Origin: Uloborus plumipes
Taxonomy: Eukaryota; Arthropoda; Arachnida; Araneae; Uloboridae
Length of the DNA stretch: 64,000 nucleotides
Direction of reading: 5' to 3'
Assembly: GCA_038373865.1 (NCBI GenBank)
Contig: JAXGGA010004416.1
Span: 1 to 64,000, forward strand
The notes beneath the pieces were generated by a model, which did not search any database, was not told the origin of the DNA, and worked only from the letters and a program-made list of their open reading frames with translations. A program made the translations under genes and the position numbers. Below, one piece after another: positions 34,482-45,475 of the stretch (positions within the stretch are counted from its first letter, which is position 1; each line of letters opens with the position of its first letter).

Positions 34482-35773
34482 GTAGGAAATATCACGAGTA
34501 GCGGAGTTAAGTCCTCCCCGATTTTGCATGAATAAACACTCCCCTCTCTGTTATTTACTGTTGAAGGTCAACCCCTTTGTATTAGAACACAGTAAGCTCT
34601 CTTTTGTTGTTCAAAATCAGGTGCTTTTATCAGAACAGGTGACATTCCATTTGTTCTGAAGAATGTTCTAGGTAAACAATAAGGACAATGGTGCACCTCC
34701 TCCAAGGGGGGATTAGACGTCCACTAGAATGATATTTCAATCATTCAAAAAATAACACCCTCCCACTCTCTCCTAAAAATTTTAATGCTGCAGTAGGCAC
34801 TATCCAGCCCCCTTTTCTTGTCCTTTGTGAGTTCCCCTGAGGAGCGCTTTCCCGAAGCCACAGCAAGTGGCGTTCAGTAAAGGAGGTTCAATTTTAAAAC
34901 AGAAACTTTTTAAATTTTAAAACAGAACATTTCTTGACATTAAAATTGTTAATTTTTTTGAGTTAGCAGCAAGCTTTGAACAATATGGCGACAGCAAATT
35001 TTTTTAATGCATTTCCAGCAAATAAGTACAGTGTCACTTGTTGTCACCCGCCAGATTCTAATCAGATAATTGAGAGGGAAAGCCTTGATGATAATTTCCT
35101 AGATCACATATAATGGAATAAGTATCAATTCGCATTTTTTGAATTTATTGCAATTTTCGTTATGACATCGGAGAAACTAGATCTGTCGCTAATACATCGA
35201 CGTCAATCATACAGACCAGTTTTTCTAAAAACATTCTGATACGATGAATTGTACATCATTTTCTCAAACATGTTGTGAAGTAGACTTTACAAAAAAAAAA
35301 AAAAAAAAGCCTTGCTATGAGGAAATAAATATAACGTTGCGCTGCTTAAAAATTTCTTAGTTCCGTTTTATAAAAGTCTAGGACTGGTCTTCTTCATTTA
35401 GCCTCGCTTGAACCCTGAATATCTTTGCTCTATTATATTCATTAATTCTGCCTCGGCATAATTAATGAAAATAACCTATAACTTCTGTATGGTATATGAC
35501 AATCCTAAAGCTTCAGACAAAAATGTGAGAAATTCTCGGTGATAATTTCTTTTCATACAAAAAAATATGCTCAGTATGTGAGAAAGTTTGCAAAATCTCT
35601 ATTTTAAAACTTTTATGTATATTGAATAATTTACAAACTTAAAACTAAAAAAGAATTTTTTTTAGTATCAATAAATAACTGCATAAAAATGATTTTTAGG
35701 TTTTTAAACTAGATTAAGTCAGATTTTATTCAAGCATCACTATTGTAGGAGAGATATTTATGTTATTCCCACT
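34482..35773. other. Stretch without a supported gene
   Basis: Moderately AT-rich; no coding region or repeat end recognised. A poly-A run lies at about 35290-35308. Confidence 0.45.
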
Positions 35774-35960
35774 AAGCGCTAAGTCTCCCATTTTGGGACC
35801 ATACCATATCTCTTCACTAAATAAAGATTTTTTAAAAATTTAAGCTATATATGATTAAAGATATGTATTGCTCCTCAAAACATGCCAAAAGTAAAATTTT
35901 TTCAATGTGGTTCATATAGCGGCGTTTAATGGGTTAAAAATTAACTAAAAATAAACTATT
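35774..35960. mobile_element. Fragment of the CCAAGTCTCCCATTTTGGGA family
   Basis: One terminal repeat (GCGCTAAGTCTCCCATTTTG at 35776) followed by an interior like that of the full copy (CACTAAATAAAGATTTTTTA). The second end was not found, so it is truncated or too diverged. Confidence 0.5.
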
Positions 35961-36035
35961 GAAAAAAAAATAATATTTTCTGGATACATTTTTTTTGGCT
36001 ATTTCTAGCTTTTTCTACTTATTTCGTCATAAATA

Positions 36036-36877
36036 CAGTCGAACCTCCATATATCGAAGTAGCAAATTGTCGGAAAAAAATTCGATATATAGAAATTTCG
36101 ATATATAGAAAGGAACTCAGTTTTTTGAAAATTATTCCGGAAACATTGAAATTAAAGCAAAATTTCACACATGAAACTCCATTACTAATATATACGCTAA
36201 TCATATTTGATGAAAGTTAAGAATTAAAAATGAACTAATATGATAAATTTAATGAATATTATACATACTTATTGAAAAACGGTAATCCAAAGAGTAGTTG
36301 CAATGATCTTTCTTTTTCATACCACTATCTACGTCCTTTAACAAATCCACTTTATATGCAACACTAAGGCATTTTCTTATTGACATTGTAAATCGAGAGG
36401 GAAAACAAAATCAAATTGAATTGGCACAGCACTAATTAAAACAATTTTCGCTGAAACTAATCATGGAGAGCGAGGAATCACCACCAAACAAAAGGGGTAG
36501 ATAGAAACTGGTTTTGCTACAGGACAGGTTGCATCCAAAATTCGAAAACGACGGAGGAGGGGATAATCCGGGAATTCCAGAATGGACAAACAACGTATTT
36601 GTCCACTCCAGGGGTCCACACTTTATCTACAGCTGACAGTGGGGTTTGCAGTGACCTTTTCTGACCTTTCCTTTTCTCCTGACTTTCATCTTTCGTGAGG
36701 TAAAATGTCTAAAAGCGGAATAAAATCTCCAATTACGCTTCCAAAAAAATTCGATATATGGAGATTTTTTCGATATATAGAAACAGTTTTTCTATGTAAT
36801 GAACATGTGAATTTGCTAGAAGTTCGATATACGGAAAATTTCGATGTATGGAAGTTCGATATTTGGAGGTTCGACTG
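36036..36877. mobile_element. pogo/Tigger-type non-autonomous element (842 bp)
   Basis: Ends CAGTCGAACCTCC and GGAGGTTCGACTG, flanked by TA on both sides (36034-36035 and 36878-36879). Subterminal TTCGATATATAGA/TTCGATATATGGA words recur several times at both ends. CAGT-type ends with TA duplication fit the pogo/Tigger branch of Tc1/mariner. Only short frames exist inside, so no transposase is encoded. The central part is less AT-rich and unrecognised. Confidence 0.8.
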
Positions 36878-36879
36878 TA

Positions 36880-39252
36880 CTACTAAAAGCAGTACTTATG
36901 ACGGAAGGAAACATCACCATTGTGTGAGAGTCATCACTATTTGAAAATAACTTTAAATGAAATATTTGAGATTTCATGTCTATCTAAAAACATCATAAAA
37001 TGTCATCAACAATAATAATAAAATTTCTGCAGTATACGAGTAACTTAAATACCATTTAAAAATATTATTGTGAATGAAAATTATGAAAATAGAGAAAACT
37101 AAATATTTTTTTCTTAAAAACAAATAAACTATTTACAAATTCTGATAAGACAAAATTGTAATTTAAAAAAATGACTGAAAATTTATATTTGAAACAAATC
37201 AAATAACTGGCAGCCGATTTTCCGTTGCCGATTATTCGATAATAGAACAATTTGCTTATCGCTACTTTCCTAGTTAAAGTGACATACAAAAATTTGTTAT
37301 CATCGTTAAAACCTACCTACAAATAACGCTGTTTCCCGGCAATTCAGTTCATACCACAGTGAACATGTCCTACCAGTATTACATCCTGTTTGCAATGAGT
37401 ATATTTGCTATTTAATGCTAAACTAACTTATCTGTAATACACAGCCAACTCGGCCATTTTGATCCATAGACTGCAGTTTCGCGCTTATTGTACGCTCATC
37501 AGCATGGAATACGAAAGTAGCCGAGTTGGAGGCAAAAATCCTCTTTTAGAGCAAAGAGAGCGAAAAAAACTTGTAGCTAATATGTTCCTGCCTTAGCCCT
37601 TGCTTAGGGGCGGTTACTCACTGCTTTATAACTTATCTGTATTTGAATCTGACGACAATGAATTCCGTAAGTAGTAGACAGTTTAGATGCAAGTACTGTA
37701 AAGTAGTCAAAAGGTTCAACAGGAATTGTTTAAGTAAATTGTTATTTGTATATTACAGTTAAACATGTACTTCATCTTCACACACTTCAGTTAAAATACT
37801 CAGTTTGTTTTGACATTAGGTCAATTGAGTTGCACAGTAAAGGGTTTTTATAGTTTTATCATTAAATGTAATCTAACGAAAACTGAATGGTTTAGGTATG
37901 AATTAAAAGTTGGCTACTTTTGTTGTTTTAATCTCATTTTATATAATTTCAGACTTCAAATGTCATTCAAGCAAAAAAAAAAAAAAACTGCAAAAATTAA
38001 CTATTCTAGAAATGAACAAATATTTGTGTTTGCATTTTTTAGTCAGAATGATTTTGCATTATTGCAATTTTCATTTTGTTTACTAAAATAAATCAGAGGT
38101 GAAAATTGATTTTATTAATCTTTGTATTTTTTGTTATATGTTGAATTATGTTGAGGCTGAATTTAAATGATTAAAAAAAAGAATTAAAAACAGGACAAGG
38201 ACTAAGAAAAAAGTTGTCATATTTTGGGAATTAACAGCAAGCAAGTGATTAACATTTCCCGAATAATTTTTGCTCAACATTTAATTATTGTCCATGTGCA
38301 ACAAAAAAATATATATGAAATCTAAAAATCTAAAATATTTTATTCAAACTCTGTAAATTAAAAGAATTTTCTATCATCTCAGCTCTATCTCCTGTCTGTT
38401 TGGTGAAAATTTGAACGTAATTAATGTTGTAGAAAATATTCACTCGTTAATGTTGATATGCGAACTGCTTTAGAAAAAGAGATGGCTGTTTTTTACACTA
38501 ATGGACTATGTAATGAAAAATACAATGAGGCTAATAAAAAAAAATCAGAGTAGTTTTTTCTTAGAGAAAAAGATAAAGTAATTACTTCCATTAGAACTTT
38601 ATTTCCTTATTTTTTATAGCAATTAAAAATGAAGAGTTCATAAAAGTATGAAAGCTTAGAATTTTAATGAAGATTCGCTCTTTCTAAGCCAGAGCTCAAT
38701 TATGTTTTGGTGTTGGAACACTTCTGATGATTTGGCAGAAAATTCAAGCAAAAAAGCTACTACATAAAGCTGTTTTTAAAATGAACTTAAAATACCGTAA
38801 TTATTTTACAATTAAAAAAATGTTCAAAATTAAATTCAGATTATATGGAGCACTTTTTTTTTCGTGTGTCCAAGTTTTTTAAAGAAAAGAGTAGTGTTCC
38901 GATACACATATTTGCTCATGCGAGAATATTGTTATCATATATACATTTTTGAATGTAATAAATACATTATAGATTGGTGTTTGCGATGAAATAAGATATC
39001 TAATATTTGAAAATCAAAGAATAAAAATGTAGTTTTAAATACTTCAATGCTTGTATATTACTGGAGCAACTGGATCGTCATCACACCATTAAATGTTAGA
39101 AACCATCCTGATGGATTTATGCTAAAAACTTTTGGTAAGTTTTTGACAGAAATTAGAAGAAACTTAACGTATACCAAATTTCTTAAGTTACAAAATCAAC
39201 TACAACAATAAAATATGTAGTATTCTTTGTACTTTATTTAAAAATGTAATTA
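36880..39252. other. Stretch without a supported gene
   Basis: A GC-richer patch at 37320-37610 includes words such as CAACTCGGCCA, CTGCAGTTTCG, CTCATCAGCATGGAATACG and CCTTGCTTAGGGGC. I associate these with dispersed arthropod repeats but cannot bound an element. The rest is AT-rich. Confidence 0.4.
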
Positions 39253-40210
39253 TTCTTCTTCTTCCTCTTCTTATCTCCCAGCTGGTCTGACGTAGTCAGA
39301 CTAGCTCAAATAAAGCATTGACCCTGAAGAAGTCCGCAACCAGCAGAAGAGACGAGTAAATATCCTCTCTGGTAATTCCGAGACAGTCCAAAATGTGTTT
39401 AGGGGAAGCTCGTTGTTTGTGGCATTTGGTACACTAGGGAAAGGTTTTCTCGCCATCTGTGTATTTTAAGGTTATGATATGACCACTGGTCAGACATGTT
39501 AGGCAGGTGTAGTATGATGTGTCTCCTGATAGGGTGAGAAAGAAGCCTGGTTTGATTGAAGAGGACCAGTTGATGGATGGGGGCATCAGCCATTCCTTCA
39601 TAATTTCGGCTTTCTTTATGTTACAGATTTCGTGATACGTGAGTTTAGTTGAGGTGGGAATCTGTTGTTTACAGCCTTCCTTAGCAAGTCTATCTGCCAA
39701 TTCATTACCTTGAATATCCACATGTGATGGAATCCAGTGCAGATGTATTTCGTGATGTTGTAAAATGGATTTTAGTTTGTTATAGATGGAGGTCTTGTGT
39801 GGTCACCAATATGTAGTCGTTCCTTAAGGTGTTACAGAGTACTACGGCTATCTGTTAAAATCCAAACATCTCCAAAGTTGTTCTCCTCAGAGATTGCCTC
39901 AAGCCCAGCTTCAATTGCAAGAAGTTCACTTCTGAATACTGAGCAAAAGTTAGGGTTGCGTTGGTAAAAAGATAATTTACGTTCTGGTGTTTCAATGTAA
40001 ATTCCGCTCCCTGCTGTATTGTCTATTTTACTGCCATCTGTGTAGATCTTAATGTCTGTTTTAGGAATATTGTTAATAATTTCTAAAGCCAGTTGTTTGA
40101 GATGGTCAGGAATGAAGTCGTTTTTAGTAACTGGATCTGTGAAGTTGAGGTAAAAGTAAACTCTAGTGAGCTCTTCTGATGGGTTTAAGTGTGATGGGTT
40201 TAAAATGTGA
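39253..40210 (-). pseudogene. Non-LTR retrotransposon 3' end with RNase H domain (broken)
   Basis: Minus-strand remains of the C-terminal part of a LINE polyprotein. Visible RNase H motifs: YTDGSK (about 40047-40064), a SELLAIEAG motif (about 39920), LTDSRS (about 39850) and GNELADRLAKEG (about 39680), so all four catalytic acidic residues are present. A Cys-rich tail with CTKCHK and a PKHILDC motif follows. The frame is broken by an in-frame stop just after DSRSTL, a frameshift near 39790 and a stop after TDGEKTFP. A natural stop at 39296 and an AAGAAGAAG-rich tail end the element. It is truncated on the 5' side at about 40210, as usual for target-primed insertion. Confidence 0.85.
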
Positions 40211-41419
40211 TTAATAGTTAAAAATGCATACTAAAATTTAAACTACCGTATGAGTCCCACAAAAACTTATTTTAACTCGTATCTATACCTAACCAAGTAG
40301 GACATGATTAATGGCATTAGTTAGCATGGAATAATTTTTCCTAACATTAAACCTTACTTGAGAAAGAACCGTTAAAAACATTTATTTCAGAAAATCTTCG
40401 TGTTTTCTCTTCTCTCAATCCACGGTCTTCAACGAGATATTTTCGTGGCTATTTCATTTTTAATCTTTTGTATTCCCTGTCACGTCTGTCACAGTTATTA
40501 TCGCAGTGCCAGGGGAAAATTATAAACAGCACTGGGAAGTGCAATAATATGGTTGTAAAAACAAAAGAAAATGGCTTACGTTCAGATTTTATCTAAAGGA
40601 AAAGGATGAGTTTTGAACAAAAGATTTTTCTCGGGAGTTTTGTTTCATTACTAGCGAATTAAAAGAACCTCGTATTATTATGATGAATAATTTATGAAAA
40701 AAAAAAACTAAGAAAAATAAAAGTTTTGTATTTTACCGAGACATATGGTACTTAGACATTTTACTTAAGACTATATTTGAAGCAGATAGAATCAGAGGGG
40801 GTAGTGCAAACTTTAAAATTTGGAGATAACGTGCACTAATAGAAGAAGAAAGTCTCTTTTTAGGGAAAAACATCGTACTATTTGCCTTGGTACGTGCTAC
40901 TGCACAAAAAAATTCAGAAAAGTTTTCAAAGAAAACACATCTTGGGCTTGAAGTTAGTACGCGTTCGACTCAAAAATAGAAAAAAAATCCCCATGTAACT
41001 TTTTTTTTCTCAATATCTCATTTCTTATGTACGCAGTTAAAACAGCACTCAAGCTTTGCAGTATTGCATTCAAGAGAAAAAGAGAACTTTCATCTAATTT
41101 TTTGACATTAATTTGTAGCAATATGAGATAAGCATGCACACTAATTTTTATCTTTTCCATCATGTCATGCAGTTATAATTACACTGAGGAACAGTCATTT
41201 TGCGGCATTCTAACTTAAAGTCAATTCTTTATCAGACGAGTGTGCTGAATACTTGAAAATTATTAGATTTGTCGAGTTTGCTCTAGTTTTTGAGATAAAG
41301 ACTATTTGCTATTTCAGTGCAAAAATCGAAATTAAAATAACAATATGTGTTGGAAAAATATTTTTAATAAAATTCTTTACCAGAACGATATAAAAACAGA
41401 AAATTGCTGCTCATCAAAT
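40211..41419. other. Stretch without a supported gene
   Basis: AT-rich; nothing recognised. Confidence 0.45.
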
Positions 41420-42155
41420 TATAAAAACAAAAAATAAGGAAAACTTTTTCTGTAAGATTTTCTCTGATGGTATTGCTCAGGAAAATCTCTTATTAAAGTA
41501 CGACAGTAGTCTGCCGTCATGTGGAGATCCCGTCGACTTTGGTAACTTTCTTCCATAATTCTGATGTCCTGATGGAACCGTTATCCTTGTTCCACACTGT
41601 AATCGCCCAGATTATCCGGAAATCCGTTTAAATGGCTATGCAAAAAATGCTATTTAATGCTCATAATAGCTCCTAATGTGTGAAAAATTTGAAGCATTTT
41701 AGCAACGAATTCTGAATAACTTGTGATACTTCATGGTACCTCAAAAATGCTTGACTACTAAAAGAAAGGTTAGGCATGCTTAAGATTCAATTTGTGTCAT
41801 ATGGTTTACAAATACAATGTCTTTTATAAAAGTATGAATTTTCGGTCCCTCCAAGATGCCTGCTTCTAATTTTTCCATGCTCAGGACAGGAAATGTTTGA
41901 CACACATATTTAAAACAGTCACCTGTATTATCAAGAGCTTTTATGAACTGTTTAATTAGCCCAAGCTTGTGATGAAATTTTGGAAATAGACTATTCTCTC
42001 TGCTTATCGGTAGTTCATGAACGACGCTTGCTTTTCTTACTTCCATATGTTTCCTCAAAGGCCATACCTTTCTAATCCAATATTGTTTTTTCACGACTAT
42101 TCCATGGACGTATGAAACAAGGATATTTAGTAAATTCACCTTGCTGGCCTAATAA
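41420..42155 (-). pseudogene. Remnant of a recurrent uncharacterised arthropod protein family
   Basis: The minus-strand frame 42139-41780 has no ATG (an in-frame stop lies just upstream) and contains VWPLRKHMEV, FHHKLGLIKQFIKALD, DCFKYVCQTFP and EGPKIHTFIKD. I recognise this order (from memory, no search) as that of a large family of uncharacterised proteins found in many near-identical copies in arthropod genomes. After a stop (IES*), the downstream part continues in pieces: a GTMKYHKLF-like block, then HFLHSHLNGFPDNLGDY and RFHQDIRIMEESYQ (about 41650-41545), ADYCRTLIRD near 41500, with further stops. Multiple stops and frameshifts show that it is not functional. The family's copy number suggests mobile-element origin; its activity is unknown. 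Confidence 0.7.
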
Positions 42156-43620
42156 AAAAATTCAAATTCTTAAAGTGTGTGGGTTAACACAAAGTTTTCG
42201 TAAAGAACTCATATTTTTCCAGACAAAAGCACTTTTAAACTCGCAGTAAGGCACGAACTGATAGTTTCAAGGTCTAATACCTAATTCTTAAAATTGTGAT
42301 AACTGTGTAAATGAAAAAAATAATAAAATTTAGAGGAAATAATTGAACTAATTGATCTTTAGCAGGGAAGTTTAAAATTTTCATTGATATCTTGTGCTTC
42401 GTTTATCTCAAGAACCAGAGTCAATCCAAAAAAAGTAAATGACTATTTTTTATGTCTAATGCAAGTGTTTATAAAAACTGTTAACAAAATAAGTGCCGCA
42501 GATTTCTTACATTTTTTTGTTCCGCAGTGGTATAAATGAATCTTGAAGGAAAAAACATTAATGGGTCATTTTCAAAAACGTACGCTATATATATATATTT
42601 TTTTTTTCAATTGAATTGTGATTTTATTTATTTATTTATTTATTTATTTTTAAACCAAAAGCAATGCTCAATTTTCAACTAAAAACATTTCGAAACAATG
42701 ACAATGAAAGTTTTAAATGTTAGTACTCGTATGGATATCCCAGCAACTATGTCTTGCATAATTTCTGCATTTTTTAAATATAGAATTATATTTATGACCA
42801 AACAATTCTCATTCCGTGATTAGATGGATTTACAGAGATTAATTTTCTAAGAAATTAAGTATATTTTAAAAATGATTTTAGAAATAAAACTATGATGTTT
42901 TGCAAAATACATTATATTTGTCTTCCATATTTTAGTTTTAAACCAAGCATAGATTTGAACAGCTGGTTATTAATACATATTTCGTTTTTACAAACAGCAA
43001 ACAGTCTAACAAGTTTTTTCTACAAAACAAGTGCCTATTTTAGATACGTGAGCCAATAGAAGTATTTCCGGTATTTTGGAAACAAAAGCTTAAGATTGGA
43101 TGAGTACACCAATTCCATCCCATTAGAATAATTAGTATTTTCCACAATAAACTCAGAAATAAGAAACAAATATTTTGCTGTTTTACATAGATTTTTAGTA
43201 TTTTCCATTCCTAAGGTAAATGTTATAGAAAGGAGTTTTGTGTTGCAATAATTGCGTAGGTAATAATTTCATTTAAGCTAATATTTGTGATTATCGTGGA
43301 TTTTGCTATGCCATTGGAAGATATCATAACGATTTGAGTATAGCTTTCGTATGCTCTAAAGCCACAGAAAGGTATTTTGTGCTGCAATGATTGTCTGCTT
43401 TACAATTCCATTTAAGGTTCAACTTGTCATTAGCAGAAATTGTTTTTCTAAGTGAAAATTAACATAAATTAATCTGCTGACAACAAGTAAAATTAACAAA
43501 AAACTTTATTAGTAAAACCGATATTTTAAAAAATGTTATAAACAATACTATTTAAAGATTTTGTTCTAAAAAACCTTCTATTTTTAGAATCACATTTGTC
43601 AGGTCCTACAGTCATTATTA
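42156..43620. other. Stretch without a supported gene
   Basis: AT-rich, with a TTTA microsatellite at about 42623-42650. Two loosely similar blocks (43190-43270 and 43370-43420, both with CCA/CAGAAAGG..TTTTGTG(T/C)TGCAAT) hint at an old local duplication. Confidence 0.4.
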
Positions 43621-43628
43621 AAACTCAC

Positions 43629-43895
43629 CATTTATTTTTACCCCATCCAACGACCAGTTGCAATTTACTTGGTTTTCGTATAAACATCTCTTACAAGCGA
43701 AGTACATAAAAATCAGAATCATAAAAGTAAAGCTTGTTAAGACAACCGTCGAATGTAACATTCCAGGACCATCGAAGATCGAATGGCATTCCATTCCATT
43801 ACCTGCGAATCTCCTTCGGGATTTGCTGATCCACCTTGAAACTTCTTTTTTAAGTGCTATTGAGAGTTTTATATTCTGTTTTCTTTCTTTTCTAT
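43629..43895 (-). other. Candidate coding exon of a single-pass membrane protein
   Basis: On the minus strand an open frame is bounded by an acceptor-like site (pyrimidine-rich run ending GATAG, about 43896) and a good donor (ATG|GTGAGT, exon end 43629), and stays open across that length. The predicted peptide is basic at first, then has a hydrophobic segment (VVLTSFTFMILIFMYFA) followed by CKRC and a polar tail, consistent with one membrane span. An internal ATG (MECHSIF..) could start the protein if this is a first exon. I do not recognise the family. The plus-strand frame over the same place is judged a shadow. Confidence 0.35.
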
Positions 43896-43929
43896 CGAAA
43901 AGAAAGAAAATCAAGTCTTAAGTTTAAAG

Positions 43930-44246
43930 CACAGTAGCTTGAAAAAGTATTTGAGCTACAGAGCTAACGAAGAGGGAGAAAATGAGATGTTTTCTTCTCA
44001 TGTGCTATCAGAAAATGTACTTCAGGTTTTTGCGAATTGAACTGAAACATAGTTTATTTAAATGAGGGTTATTTTTTTCGTTTTGTAGAACGTAATCCAA
44101 TTTTTCCATAAAGTAAAAAATCATAGGTTAAATTCATAAGTTTTAGGAATTTTGCATAAGATTTGAAAGCATTAGTTCAAGTTACAAAGGTTTCAGATTT
44201 GAAATAATAATAACTTGTGGTTCAATAAAAAAAAAAAACATTACAA
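43930..44246. other. Stretch without a supported gene
   Basis: AT-rich; nothing seen. It could be 5' to the candidate exon on the minus strand. Confidence 0.4.
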
Positions 44247-44616
44247 CACTGCAAAAAATGAACTATTGTTTCTACAGTAAAATTTTGGCAGCTGATGTTC
44301 CAATTTAAAACTGTAAAATGGACAGTAATAAACTAACACAAGCAATTTACAGTTTCTTCTTGTAAATGAAGAAATTTTTCTTGCTGTGAAGTTAGTAATT
44401 TTACAGTTTATTGCCGTAAAATTTAGCAATATTGTACTGTAAAAACAATAGTATAATACTGGCAGCAGAGGTTTCAGTTTAAAACTGTAAAATCCAAGGT
44501 CATAAACTGTAAAATTAGCAATTTTGCAGTATTGTTCTGTAAAGTTAGTAATTTTACAGTTTATTACTGTAAAATTAGCTGCATTATACTGTTAAAACAA
44601 CATTATTTTTTGCAGT
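44247..44616. mobile_element. ACTGTAAAA-type MITE, copy D (370 bp)
   Basis: Starts CACTGCAAAAAATGAACT and ends TTTTTTGCAGT. The interior has at least eight ACTGTAAAA/TTTTACAGT modules and two copies of a GGCAGC(T/A)GA(T/G)GTT(C/T)CA(A/G)TTTAAAACTG block in direct order (about 44287 and 44461), as if an internal unit had been duplicated. The flanks are not clean TA. Confidence 0.75.
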
Positions 44617-44867
44617 ACAATCAGTTTTAAGATGTAAGAAAACAAGCTGTTTAACTGAAAACACTATAAAATGATGTAAGCATTACGTTTCTTGCTTCGA
44701 GAAAATACGTGTGAGGAATACCTATTTTGGGAAAATGTTCCCAGTTAAGAACCCACTGGTCTAGAACACAAATCATATTAACGTTTTTTGGGAGCACAAA
44801 GCTGTCTTCCATCGTTGCGTTTCGAAACACAAGGTTCGAAACTCCTTGTATTTATACGCTGAAGTAT

Positions 44868-45475
44868 TTACATGTTTATATGATTAGTTTAAAGGTTTAA
44901 ATGCACACCACAATATTACATGAAACAATTGCCGTTTCAGTTTCTTTTTAAAAAACACAAATCAATACACGATATTAAATAACTGAGTTTTAACAACTTC
45001 TTACTGGAATTCAGCACTGTTTGCATCCGAACGAAAAAGCGAAGCAGAATTCAAGAGAGCTAATAAAAGTAAGCGATAAATGATAAAAATCAAAGAAACA
45101 AACGATATCATTTATACCCATCAAGAAATTTAATTGCTTATAAAAAAAAAAGCTGGAACTTATGTTGCTTGAAGTGAATTCATTAGTTATTGTCGGCTTT
45201 CTTGTAAAGCTAAGAGATAAAAACTAATAACAACCGGACGTCTTGTTATTAAAAGATTTATCCGGCAAAATAGCTTCTAATGATTCGTCAAGCAGATAAT
45301 TCAAAGGGCACTTTCCTTCCAAGTAATATCAATAGAATCTTAAATTTGTTCTGTCCTTATTTTTGCTAAACTTTTTATATGTTTATATGATCAATTTAAA
45401 GGTTTAATTGCAAACCACAATATTACATAAAAAATCTACCGTTTTGGTTTCTTTTTAAAAAACACACATTTATAA
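44868..45475. repeat. Direct duplication of about 100 bp, spaced about 510 bp
   Basis: Bases 44868-44966 and about 45377-45475 match with few differences: both hold ATGTTTATATGAT, TTTAAAGGTTTAA, a CACAATATTACAT word and a TTTCTTTTTAAAAAACACA word, in the same order. The intervening 410 bases show no coding region. It could be an old local duplication or the two ends of a small decayed LTR-type or other repeat. Confidence 0.7.

Noticed and set aside
43658..43921. 87-codon plus-strand frame opposite the candidate exon
   Set aside because: It shares the same bases as the minus-strand candidate, which has agreeing splice signals; the plus-strand frame has none.
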